Positions 55,501 to 64,000 of a stretch of DNA of 64,000 nt are shown here, piece by piece (the stretch's first letter is position 1; every line of letters starts with the position of its first letter). A program made the position numbers and the translations under genes. This DNA comes from Trichostrongylus colubriformis (Eukaryota > Nematoda > Chromadorea > Rhabditida > Trichostrongylidae). The DNA is taken from assembly GCA_963978905.1 (NCBI GenBank), contig OZ022259.1, positions 34,034,343-34,098,342 of the forward strand, in the 5' to 3' direction. The notes beneath the pieces were generated by a model that made no database searches, had not been told where the DNA came from, and was given only the letters and a program-made list of their open reading frames with translations.

Positions 55501-58500
55501 GGCTTGCATACGTTGCTCGCGGCTGAATTGGTGCATGGTGATTTGTGAAGATACACTGAATAATAACAACTAGGTTTGACAACTCTTCCACAAACAACGT
55601 GGGCGCCATGAGCTGTCAAAGATCGAGCACCCTTATTGGCACACCCTATATAAATAGCCTTTATATGGAACCCAACTTCAGCAGAGCATTAATGATTATG
55701 CTTACATATGTCATTACAATTACCTCTCGATAGCCGATGGTGACGGAGAGTCTTCCTCATCGTTGTGCTTGTACGTCGGCAAGAAGTCGTTTCCTCCAAC
55801 ACGTACAATCCGAAACACGTAGTCCAGCATCGCTCCACTTCCAACGGCAGATGTGCGTTTGCGAAGGCGTGGCAGTGCTTTTTCTGAAAAAGAGCTTTCT
55901 AGGTTCAATCAGAATCGTCATGGGAGCTCCATTTGCGACTTGGCAGCGCACCTTTTCCGGGACCGCTCCAAAGCGGCGGATCGAGGCGATGAGTTGGAGC
56001 CAGACCGGATTCTAGTGTGGCTAGGAAGACGAGTGAATGTTGACCAGCAGACATTTGCAATGGAGGACACTGAACTCCGTCACAATTCACCAGTGTAAGT
56101 GAAGATGGCGAAGATTCATCTGAAATGGCATTTTCATTCAGAACATCAGAAAAGTGAACATTTAATTATGTGCGAACCTCTTTGATGTAGATGGATGTAG
56201 ATGATGTCTTCCATGTTCACATTCAGAGCTTGCTTCCACAACCATTGTTGCTCGGTTTCCTTTCCAGAAGCTGAGGAAGGTTGAGAACTGAAACACGTCG
56301 TTATTGGGGACTTGTATCGTAGTTTTTGCTTTTATATTATCTTGCCACATGGCTTCTATGTATGTATAGCGATACAATGGAAGTCAGTGCATTATTGAGC
56401 AATTGTTCCAAGAACGAGGTCGCAATGTGGAAAACACGCGCAGCGCTTTAAAGTGCGCGGAATGGCGAGAAAGGTCGAGAAAGGCCTAGCGACGTCGCAC
56501 CGGTTCCTCTTACGCTACATCTGTCGGCTGTTTAAAACAGCTGTTCAAATCAACGACAGTGAAGAAGTTGGCACCAAAAGCGATTTTGCCACTGTCTCGG
56601 TAGACCAAGTGCTTGAGTGTGGATAGCCCAAGTTCAAAGACGAGACTGGTCCAAAACGAGCTTTGTGCATTTTACATACTAGTTGACATTTCTTCCCATG
56701 ATGACCTTCTTTTATCGATGCAGCATTAATGGGAGGAGTGCTGTAATCAATCCCTGTGAAGGTGAGGAGGCGTGCCAACGTGTTATAATAAGCCCAATTT
56801 GGTGCTTCGACCACATTCCAAACTTACAGAGCATATGACAGGTTCTGTAGAAAAGTGTTAATTCTTTCTTTTTTCGAAGTAGCTTTCAATATAGCATTTA
56901 TTGATACTTTTTATGTATAAACAATTGATTTTATGAAGTAGCGTAGATTTACTAATGTCTCGTTTATTTTTCTCAACAATTCGGGAATTACCAAAAAATA
57001 GAGTGATGGTCATTCAACCGACCTGGCATGCATCAGCTGATTCGGTGTCCATCTTAGCGACAGCTCGCCTTCATAGCTTTTGTGAAGAGACAAGTATCCT
57101 AGAATACGGTCTAAAGCAATCCCTCCACCACTATTAGCTATTTTTGAAAGACTTCAGCTTTCACTAGGATACTGCAACCAAAGAATGAATAGTCTGCTAA
57201 CCTTTAACAGGAACTTGATCGCCGTTTGCCACACAGACATTATTTTTGCCGTAGAGAAGACTGGATTTAAAGTTGTGATGAAGGGAATACACGAAATCCC
57301 TGCTCAGGGAACTGTGATCCGTTGAGCTGACGATGCTGCTTCCACGACGGGTAATCTGGAAATGTCTTAATTACGTCATATTTTGCCCCTTAACGCACTT
57401 ATCATTAGCGAGGAGGATAATTGCAAAATCACAGTGTTTGAGAGCTGTGAAAGGGATGAAGGAAGAGAGCTGAGAGCTAGCTACAACACATACTGCTTAC
57501 TACTAGGTTGTAAGGAAAGTTTTGGCCTTTCGCAGTTTCGACTTCGGGAGATCATAACTCGGCTCAGACTGTATCTTTTCTCGCATTGTAAGCACCTTGA
57601 ATTACTGGAAGAGGATTTGTGGAAAATGCGCTTGCGCATAGCTGCTCCAAAGGGTCCCGCGGCACCCTTTTTTGAGTTTTTTCAAATCAGGGATATTTGA
57701 GGTAGTCAACCAAGCTTATGTGTTGAGGACTAATACTTTTGGATATTCCCTGCGAGTATGGACGCTCATCTTTCTGCCGTTATAGTTGAAACGATTTGAT
57801 CAGTTGAAAATTCGAGCAACTCGTTCTCATTACCGCATTATCGCATTCCCTTGTGGGTGATCCACTGGAGTGATTCTATGTCTCCGTGAAGAGGCGATTT
57901 GGCAGATGTGAATCAAATATGGAGCAGGTTTAAGATATATGATTAGCGACTATATCCACGTGATCTTCATCATAATAATCTCTATCGCGTTTAATGGGAT
58001 GTGCCCATTTCAAAAATAATTTTTCGAGTTGCCATGTATCGAATGACGTAGTATTTCTCTATAACATGGTGCAAATATAATAGAACTGAAATAATTATTG
58101 ATTATTGACCAATTGTCGAATAATTATAGAAAATTGAAGAATAGCAGTGCAATTGGTGGTTTTCTTTCCATGCCGTGCTGGAAGAGGTCGTCAATCGTAT
58201 GAGGCGAAAAATGGCAAGGAATCGGACTACCTCTACAATTTTGAAGTAGGCCTTGACCTCTTTTGAGTGGCCGAATATCAAATTCGTGCATAAAATTCAA
58301 GGATTACAAAAAATGAGAGCGGCAGTGTCATCGTCGCTATCCTAATTGAACTGTTTTTATTATTGTTTGTGGCTTGTCACTTGCTTTTGCTTGCGCTCGA
58401 ACTTCGAAAATGGGCTTGCTGGATAATGTCGTTCCGCGGCCAAAACTAGAAAAAGCCACTCTTCCAACGACCTTTCACCAATTACGAACTCAGATTGTTC

Positions 58501-61500
58501 CCCTTCACATGATACATAGTCGAAACGCCAGGGGCTAACTACAAAGGCTCAAGAGGCAGAAAATTATAATTCTACTGCTGACATTCAGAATTCATTATGA
58601 TATCTGACGAATGACCTTTTGTTACTGACAATTCAGACGGGTTTTCTCCTTCTGCAATTTATTTGTGTAAGGATAAAGAGATTTTGGTATTTTCATTAGG
58701 AGGATACCGCGTTGTGGACGCAAGCGTTGGTCTCGGACGACACTGGAATCCACATCTCATGCTTTGCGGGCATATGTGCCATACTACATAACTGAGAGCC
58801 CTTTCTCGATTCCTCTGCTTCTTAATAGTATAGGTACGGTCTCGCCGGCGATGCAACAGATAGAGAGAAAAAGGGACAGTCAGACAAACAAACAAAAAAC
58901 ACATAGAACGTCTGCTTTATAGAGGAATAGCATGAATGGATGACTTGTTAGCACTCACACGTATAACGCGTTGAGCCGGTTCTCCAATATAGACATCGAA
59001 CCGCGAAATTAAAAGCTCATGTAGGTAGTGATTTTTGATGTTTTGATTCTTGTTACCTGCTCATTTTCGCCGCAGCCCGCAATGCGAAAGTTGTAGAAGG
59101 ATGCAGTGTTTGTTTTTGCAAATCCAGTCAGCTGGCTCTACATCCTAATTGCATTTAAATTGAAATCACTAGTGAATATAGCTAACGAATGGCTACCTCC
59201 CAGCCTTCCATTCAAATCCTTTTTTTCACTTTCCCAAGGGAGTTCATTAGCTGTTTGAGCGGAGGAAGTAGAAAGAACAGAACTGTGACTAAACAAAGTC
59301 TGAAGAAATGCAGAGACTTGGCATTGGCACGATGCCAGCCAAAGTGCAATAGCGACCCAGATGCCAACAAAACTAATGATACATTTCTAATGACTGGTTG
59401 ACTTACCGACAGCGGTGGACGAAATGAACTGTTTGGACGGCATCCACGGACGAGTTCCTCGGCTGTTCGTTCTCGATAGTCAGTCATGCGACGATATGTG
59501 GCTGCACATGGACCCACTGCAAACACAGGTGATTATGATTTGTCTCGGAACGAGGCAAATAGAGATCGAGACGTGACAAAATGAATTCGAGTAACGTCAT
59601 ATGTTATTGGGTCTTTTTGCAGCTACAAATGTGGATTCATAACTCAAACAATAAAGCCTCGCAGTGTGGCGTTGATTGAGTCAGTAAATCATCTTCGCTG
59701 AGACTGGACACCATAATACTCAAATGTTAACTTGATTGATAAACGTCGAAGACTTGTCGCCTTATTGAATTGAAAGAGACGTAACCGAAGAAGGCGCAGA
59801 GATGGCCAAAAAACTACGTATAACGAAAACAGGACAAAAATGTCATGAAAGGACCGTGATGCTGTCAATCTTAGAGGTTTCCATTAATGCAAATTTGTGC
59901 CAACATGCAATGAGCGAAAGCCTCCGGCATATACACATCGATTGGCCAGAGAGGTTGAGAGGTAGTGGAGAGCTGTGCAGAGACGCAGCTTCTTCGATAG
60001 GCTCATTCAACGAGCCATAAGTGAGAGTGGAACAGTCGGGCCCCGTGGCCATATACACTAAGCTGTGAGGAATGCTCATTTAAAAGTGCATCACTGCATC
60101 GACATGCCATAGCCTTCTCTGCCGAAGCTGTTAGCATGTGCCTCCGCAGTGACATGAATGATTAAAAGACGATTGATGCTGAAGCAGGGCCTCCTTCACA
60201 ATAATAGACTCCGTCGGAATTCGTTTCTCTATGAAATTCCTCATTTGGAACCATTCGGGATGTTTCCGGATTTGCTCCGTGTGTGCGCCCCTTTCATCAA
60301 ATTTGGAGAGGTGGCTCCGGAAGAGATAAACACGATGAAGGAAGGCTACCGGGAATATGAGAGCCTTGTGCGATAAAAGGCATAAATGACAAATGAAGCT
60401 GTTTTCAGCGTATCATCCAGGAGGTGTCATCATAGAGAGCCTGGACGCTAGCCGTTCCATTACATTTGTACCTACATATATTCAGGTCCACAGCTCATTA
60501 AAGCTTTAGGGAACTTTTACAATTAATCCCTTGCCGAACTGTATCACGCACACTATTTGTACTCATGAACACGATGGGAAGTGAATGTCAAACGGTTTAC
60601 GGTGGACCACCCAATTCCGGGCGATGCCGGTTGCATGCGATTATATCCGGATGCCTAGAAGGCGTGCTTCGCCATAATGAGCTTGATCCAGGATCATATC
60701 CCTGACTAGGTGAATGGAACACGCAACGACCCACCCTGGCTCCTGATAGCTACCATAAGGCTTACCTCTCCCGAATCAGTTCCTTGTTTAAGCTGGCTGT
60801 TCAGTATTGCGCATGTACCTGTTCCTAGCCTCCGTCACACTTCTGAAGGTGTACCAGGCAATGAAAGCATTCTGTCAAGTAGAAGATATGGGACCCTTAT
60901 GTGTATCTGACTAGATTTTATACGAAAAGATCAAGATCTTGAAAATGGGGTAGAAAGTGGTGGGTGGCCGATCAGTGAGGGAGAATGTGAAAGATGCCAC
61001 CCAAGCACTCAAAACTAAGCTCCTTCAGATTGTGCTCTCTTTGCACCCTTGATCTTCGCCATGACGAGAATTTAGGAATGCATTTGGCCAGAGACGCGGA
61101 CAAATGAGGCATGGAAGAGACGGGAGAGAAAGTTAGAGACAGCGAGATGCATGGTGCATTTGGACGAACTTTGGCATCGGTTTTTAACGTCTTAGTCAGT
61201 CACCGTACAGTCGCTTACCCATAGAAGTCATTGGGTTACACGGCAGAAATGGATTCATTAAAATCATTCCATTGAGTTGCTATGATCCGGTAGCGCTCTA
61301 TTCCTCGGTTATTATAAAAATTATGCTTTCACATGGCCTACAATGGACTACATGCCCCTTGATGATCAAAGTGCCACCTGCCATCGGCATCTCCATAACG
61401 ATCTCTGTTATTCAGTCACACAATTTCGTTTTTAAACCCCGCAACATGACATGAGAACACCTAATTACTTCCATAACATCTAGCATTAATGTGTTAAAGT

Positions 61501-61622
61501 GGTAGTTGAGTAGGTACTAAAGGTATACTTACATAATAATGCTGCCACCATTCCGCCTTTGGCACGATCCAACATCAGCGCATTATTGTCGTAGAGACGA
61601 CGTAAACTGAAAGATCCAGGTT
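46570..61622 (-). CDS. tbc-8: RUN and TBC domain Rab GTPase-activating protein (SGSM/RUTBC, TBC-8-like), 5' incomplete
   Basis: TBC proteins stimulate Rab GTP hydrolysis; C. elegans TBC-8 is a RAB-2 GAP in dense-core vesicle maturation. Exons in transcript order: 61533-61622, 59407-59516, 57202-57355, 57023-57098, 56178-56287, 55952-56119, 55724-55883, 50651-50715, 49840-49922, 49706-49786, 49558-49637, 49274-49344, 49118-49209, 48251-48388, 48068-48165, 47903-48012, 46959-47055, 46727-46894, 46570-46661. Recognised blocks: the RUN domain end '[13 protein letters not shown]'; the Rab-binding PH-like region '[11 protein letters not shown]', '[20 protein letters not shown]', '[13 protein letters not shown]', '[11 protein letters not shown]'; and the TBC domain '[11 protein letters not shown]', '[13 protein letters not shown]' with the Arg finger, '[15 protein letters not shown]' with the Gln finger, '[14 protein letters not shown]', '[14 protein letters not shown]'. 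The N-terminal exons were not found. At least one exon is missing between 49118 and 48388, because the phases do not join. Linker exons between 55724 and 50715 may also be missing. Confidence 0.88.
47163..47595. repeat. Foldback element with TTAA-type ends in RabGAP intron
   Basis: The ends are 'TTAAAGGAATCGTTCACGG' and its complement 'ccgtggacgattcctttaa'. Inner inverted words are 'gttacccatatat' with 'atatgggtaac', and 'gctgagatacagcaccacaa' with 'ttgtggtgctgtatctcagc'. The arms are about 200 bases with a GC-rich loop. TTAA at each edge suggests piggyBac-like target choice, but no transposase is present. A relative is split by the LTR element at 22677-31090. Confidence 0.75.
49381..49482. 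repeat. Foldback element related to 9025-9172, lacking the tRNA-like core
   Basis: 'tactacaaggatgctgaatt' and 'cttcggtgtcggacggg' pair with 'acccgacaccgaagc' and 'ataactcagcatccttgcag'. The loop is only a few bases where copy 1 has about 60. The outside flank 'tttcgcatcgcgagctgcgg' is also shared with copy 1 in inverted orientation, so the unit extends beyond the hairpin. It lies in a RabGAP intron. Confidence 0.65.
49923..50650. other. RabGAP intron between exons 50651-50715 and 49840-49922
   Basis: The flanking exons join in phase across this stretch, but vertebrate SGSM proteins carry extra residues here, so an exon could be hidden. A - strand frame with '[18 protein letters not shown]' at about 50270-50330 superficially resembles the TBC start, but the better-matching exon is at 49706-49786, so I do not include it. 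Confidence 0.35.
52610..52759 (+). CDS. HMG-box-like exon candidate (TFAM-like), piece A
   Basis: A 49-codon + strand frame reads a charged helix '[20 protein letters not shown]' then '[16 protein letters not shown]', close to the start of an HMG box (basic residues, Pro, Ser-Ala-aromatic, Phe). A GT donor inside the last codons ('TCATCAGA/GTTCTG') would end the exon at about 52752 in phase 2. It lies in an intron of the opposite-strand RabGAP. I infer a possible mitochondrial-type HMG protein; an unrelated relic is possible. Confidence 0.4.
   Translation: MHLRDQLRREFLESVRVRAVLEEDYEDLAVIKSKKRPPSAWMHFVSSEF
54941..55646 (-). mobile_element. Deleted Tc1/mariner-like element
   Basis: Ends 'GTGCCAATAAAGGCGCTCGA' and 'GTGCCAATAAGGGTGCTCGA' are inverted and flanked by TA. 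The - strand starts with the transposase DNA-binding N-terminus '[20 protein letters not shown]' and ends with C-terminal residues '[13 protein letters not shown]'. In between, most of the catalytic part is missing, so at about 0.7 kb it is an internally deleted copy. Confidence 0.75.
56288..57022. other. RabGAP intron
   Basis: The flanking exons join in phase (a codon split AG/T). A long - strand frame within it (56545-56814) does not resemble the family and is not flanked by matching splice sites, so I treat it as intronic. Confidence 0.5.
57590..57700 (+). CDS. HMG-box-like exon candidate, piece B
   Basis: Following 'cgcattgtaag' the + strand reads '[16 protein letters not shown]' then '[17 protein letters not shown]', which has the Pro-Lys-x-Pro, Pro-aromatic and Phe spacing of an HMG-box first helix. 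A TGA follows shortly. A donor in phase 2 is possible at 'TTTGA/GTTTTTTC', the same phase as piece A. It lies in the RabGAP intron 57356-59406, on the other strand. The evidence is pattern only. Confidence 0.33.
   Translation, partial: KHLELLEEDLWKMRLRIAAPKGPAAPFFEFFQIRDI
57701..59406. other. RabGAP intron, rest
   Basis: The RabGAP exons at either side join directly in phase ('RPPLS' to 'ITRRGSS'). Bases 59036-59110 carry the flank of the 9025-9172 foldback family ('cgccgcagcccgcaatgcga', 'gaaggatgcag'). Nothing else was recognised. Confidence 0.45.
59517..60190. other. RabGAP intron, distal part
   Basis: No exon of the RabGAP was recognised. The sequence is without recognised repeats. Confidence 0.4.
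60195..60376 (+). CDS. HMG-box-like exon candidate, piece C
   Basis: The + strand frame reads '[20 protein letters not shown]' followed by '[18 protein letters not shown]' and a TAA at 60374-60376. This fits HMG-box helices 2 and 3 (hydrophobic helix, aromatic-Gly-x-hydrophobic-x-Pro-Glu-Glu, then a Tyr-x-x-Tyr helix). An acceptor 'aataatag' at about 60202-60209 would leave one base before the frame, matching the phase-2 donors suggested for pieces A and B. Taken alone the similarity is short. Confidence 0.4.
60377..61532. other. RabGAP intron, proximal part
   Basis: No exon, repeat family or RNA gene was recognised. Confidence 0.4.
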
Positions 61623-61860
61623 CTGTTATAGGAAGTTGGTAATAAAAATTAGTTTTGAAAAACTTGAATCATTACTCTTCTAAATGACCTTTAAGATCAG
61701 ACTCCTCGAATGCATTCGAAGGTGTCAACAGTGAAAAATTGTCGGATCGAAATGCTTTTTGTTTTCTGTTCCTCGGGTGATTAAAATGGCCTACGGCTAA
61801 TAGCTGTGAGGCATTTAAGTTGTTTTTGTGACATCTGAGGGTGCTGATACCGACCATCTG
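61623..61860. other. Upstream of the first recognised RabGAP exon
   Basis: The next RUN-domain exon (family motif around HLW, expected on the - strand) was not found here or further right. It is either beyond the window or hidden by divergence. Confidence 0.4.
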
Positions 61861-61879
61861 AGGGATAGCTATTCCAGGG

Positions 61880-63010
61880 AGCGAAAAGGGGGGAATGGTA
61901 AACGGACAAATGTGCGGTGGTACTCACTACCGCAACGCGTGAGAATGCGTCGCGGTTCGTCGTCAGTGGGCACAAGTTTTCTCCCGTCTCGTCGTTCCGT
62001 CTGCGCACTCCGCGTAAGAGAGTGCACGTGGCGAGATACTCGCAAAGTGTACTACGCATGATTGGTACGGAAGCCAACGTTGATCTCATCGGATCGTCCG
62101 ACGAGACGGAGGATACTGTGGAGCATGGGTGAAGTAGGGGAGGATGATCCGTTGTCATTGGGATTGGTGTTCCAAATCGCCAATTTAGTAATTGCGGGAG
62201 CCTTCGGTTCCCTTTGTTGTAGGGTCAGCGCACTATACCGGCGAATGCAGAGTTGCTTCTGTCTCACTGATACTAGCTCTCAACAACGATATTTGGCGAC
62301 ACCCCATATTAGCCCCCACGTCGGGGCTTCCTTCCCTTGCAGGCTTAGGTTAAAATATACACTTGAGTATACATTCTGTGATGACAAGTGCCGCTTTCTT
62401 CTCACCGATGTCATAAACTCAACAACGATATTTGGCGACGGCCCATATTAGCCCCCACGTCGGGGCTTCCTTCCCTTGCAGGCTTAGGTTAAAATATACA
62501 CTTGAGTATACATTCTGTGATGACAAGTGCCGCTTTCTTCTCACCGATGTCATAAACTCAACAACGATATTTGGCGACGGCCCATATTAGCCCCCACGTC
62601 GGGGCTCCTTCCCTTGCAGGCTTAGGTTAAAATATACACTTGAGTATACATTCTGTGATGACAAGTGCCGCTTTCTACTCACCGATGTCATAAACTCAAC
62701 AACGATATTTGGCGAATATTAGCCCCCACGTCGAGGCTTCCTTTCCTTGCAATGCGCGCGAAGCACGCGCGACTCTTGGCTCGCCGCTTTAGCGGCGAGT
62801 TAGGAGCCACTCTTTTACACACACCTTAGTAGACGAAGATCTCATGTGCTGCTCACGAAGCCTTGCCCGACCCGATGAGTTAACAAGACCTAGAGCTCAT
62901 AAGCATGCCAGCGCGCGCCAGATGGAGGCCGCGACGCGTGAGCTCATGCGTCGCGGCAGTGAGTACCGCCGCACATTTGTCCGTTTACCGACACTCGCGA
63001 AAAGGGGTAT
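61880..63010. repeat. Inverted-repeat element enclosing a 139-bp minisatellite
   Basis: The left arm (about 61896-61960) reads 'ggtaaacggacaaatgtgcg' and 'ggtactcact'. The right arm (about 62925-62992) carries the reverse complement 'cgcacatttgtccgtttacc' and 'agtgagtacc', with only scattered differences over about 65 bases. Between them are the tandem array 62281-62750, a GC hairpin at about 62755-62805 ('gctcgccgctttagcggcga'), and unassigned sequence. No transposase frame is visible. Confidence 0.7.
62281..62752. repeat. 139-bp tandem repeat, about 3.3 copies
   Basis: Units begin 'caacaacgatatttggcgac' at 62281, 62420, 62559 and 62697. The first three are almost identical, and the last is cut short after 'ccacgtcgaggcttcc'. 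Each unit carries 'cttaggttaaaatatacact', 'tgagtatacattctgtgatg' and 'caccgatgtcataaactc'. High identity indicates recent expansion or homogenisation. Confidence 0.93.
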
Positions 63011-63019
63011 TATGGTGAG

Positions 63020-64000
63020 TTCATCACCTTTGCTCAACCACTGGATTGTCTGACGTGAATGTTCAGTTAATTCGTGTGCCGTTCACGTAACCCAGCGGAA
63101 TCTTTCATGTGGAAGTATCGAACATGACTAGGCTTATGACTATGTCAGTGCGTGGATAAAACACAGTTCAGTGACCGTGCGAACATCCGGATTATGAGGG
63201 AAGCTTGACACATTTTCAAATTTTTTACATGTGGGTTTGTTGAATCTTGATAAGCATATATTCGCTTCCATGGATTTTAGTTCAGGTATCTGGTATATCT
63301 GAGAGAATTGTGTGCATCCCACACAGAGTGGAAATCATGAAAGTCCTTCCGGATTGTACAGACGCGAAGTAGACGAAATTCGCAAGCAACCAAAGGGGAT
63401 CTGGAATCTCCAGAACATCTGGTCCTAGAAAGTTACGATATCTTTACTCACTCACACCATGCTGACAAAATGGCTATTGTAATGGAGGGAATGAGCGGCT
63501 GAGAGAAGGTATCCTTGATGAAGCTCCATTTTGCTCCCTACCGCTCATGCGATTGCTTCCACTGAGTGCTTGACCAGGACAGCTATGAACTACAAACCAC
63601 GTCACTTCCTGGGACGTCGGTTTATTCGATCCTTCGATCTAATAAAGCAATTTCATCGTAGCAAACTTGACTGATAGGGCAACGGCAAAAGTACACTACC
63701 CACATAAACTTCCTGACAAAGTAGCTCCTGCGAATGATTCACTAGCTAAATCTAAAGGTGAGGTTATACGATCTCCATCATCGTATAATCTCAGAATGGC
63801 AAAATCGCATGTGTTCTTGTGCGCACCCTTCCTTGAGGGTGCTACGTTCCATCCGCAAAGCGCGACCCGTGAGAAATATGCTTTCGGATGGAAAATAGCA
63901 CGTTCAAATGAGAGCACGCACGACGACATATACGATTTAGTGATCTTATGATTATGTGATCGCGAGAGCTATGAGTTTAGCCTGACTAGTACAAAATAAA
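63020..64000. other. Right end of window, nothing recognised
   Basis: A small imperfect inversion occurs at about 63755-63785 ('gaggttatacgatctccatc' with 'atcgtataatctc'). Another is at about 63848-63905 ('gttccatccgcaaagcg' with 'cggatggaaaatagcacg'). No exon of the RabGAP and no other gene could be identified. Confidence 0.4.

Larger units (their letters stand above)
50716..55723. other. Large RabGAP intron or linker region, about 5 kb
   Basis: The exons at each side join in phase, but the protein linker would be short for the family. Unassigned - strand candidates are about 52040-52200 ('[20 protein letters not shown]') and about 53740-53840 ('[20 protein letters not shown]'). Both are low-complexity, linker-like sequences and neither gives phase-consistent splicing by eye. 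The stretch also contains a + strand HMG-box-like frame (52610-52759) and a deleted mariner-like element (54941-55646). Confidence 0.35.

Noticed and set aside
56545..56814. - strand frame of 89 codons between RabGAP exons
   Set aside because: The flanking exons join directly in phase and this peptide does not match the family.
61781..62158. 125-codon - strand frame as the missing RUN-domain exon
   Set aside because: It covers the inverted arm of the minisatellite element and has no RUN-domain residues.

Overview
The window looks like nuclear DNA of a nematode, most likely a clade V (strongylid, hookworm-like) parasite. This is inferred from intron-rich genes with GT-AG junctions, start codons sitting just behind splice-acceptor-like sites as in spliced-leader trans-splicing, gene content and order like C. 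elegans (as I recall it), and introns packed with foldback elements and mariner relics. No bacterial-type operons, rRNA genes, CRISPR arrays or convincing functional tRNAs were seen.

Layout. Four housekeeping genes lie head to tail on the + strand: NAA15 (NatA auxiliary subunit, 2575-9923, 20 exons, 861 aa), the phosphorylase kinase gamma catalytic subunit (10642-18417, 11 exons, about 396 aa), the TFIIH helicase XPD/ERCC2 (19220-35259, 20 exons, 755 aa) and a TACO1/YebC-family mitochondrial translation factor (36360-42648, 7 exons, 265 aa). The first three reassemble to near-human lengths with consistent reading phase at every junction except one in the kinase; TACO1 is also phase-consistent but somewhat shorter than human. 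On the - strand, converging from the right, is a large RUN/TBC RabGAP of the SGSM1/2 (RUTBC; C. elegans TBC-8) type, with 19 exons recognised between 61622 and 46570; its N-terminal exons lie outside or were not found. Three short + strand stretches (52610-52759, about 57590-57700, about 60195-60376) read like pieces of HMG boxes and may be an interdigitated antisense TFAM-like gene.

Mobile DNA. XPD intron 10 (9.3 kb) carries a Ty3/gypsy-type LTR retrotransposon (23079-31066, - strand) with near-identical 424-bp LTRs, primer-binding site, polypurine tract and a 4-bp ATTT target duplication, itself inserted in a foldback element. gag-protease and pol share one frame and are separated by a single TAA; pol has two frame breaks; an unrecognised region of about 400 residues follows integrase. 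Other elements are two mariner-derived palindromes abutting 3' splice sites, three deleted Tc1/mariner-like copies, several foldback families, tRNA-derived SINE-like pieces and a 139-bp minisatellite between inverted arms.

The genes act in separate processes: co-translational N-terminal acetylation, glycogen breakdown, transcription and nucleotide-excision repair, mitochondrial COX1 translation, and Rab/vesicle control. Their tandem order is best explained as conserved synteny rather than a pathway. Exon coordinates were read by eye from splice motifs and protein similarity recalled from memory; no alignment was run.
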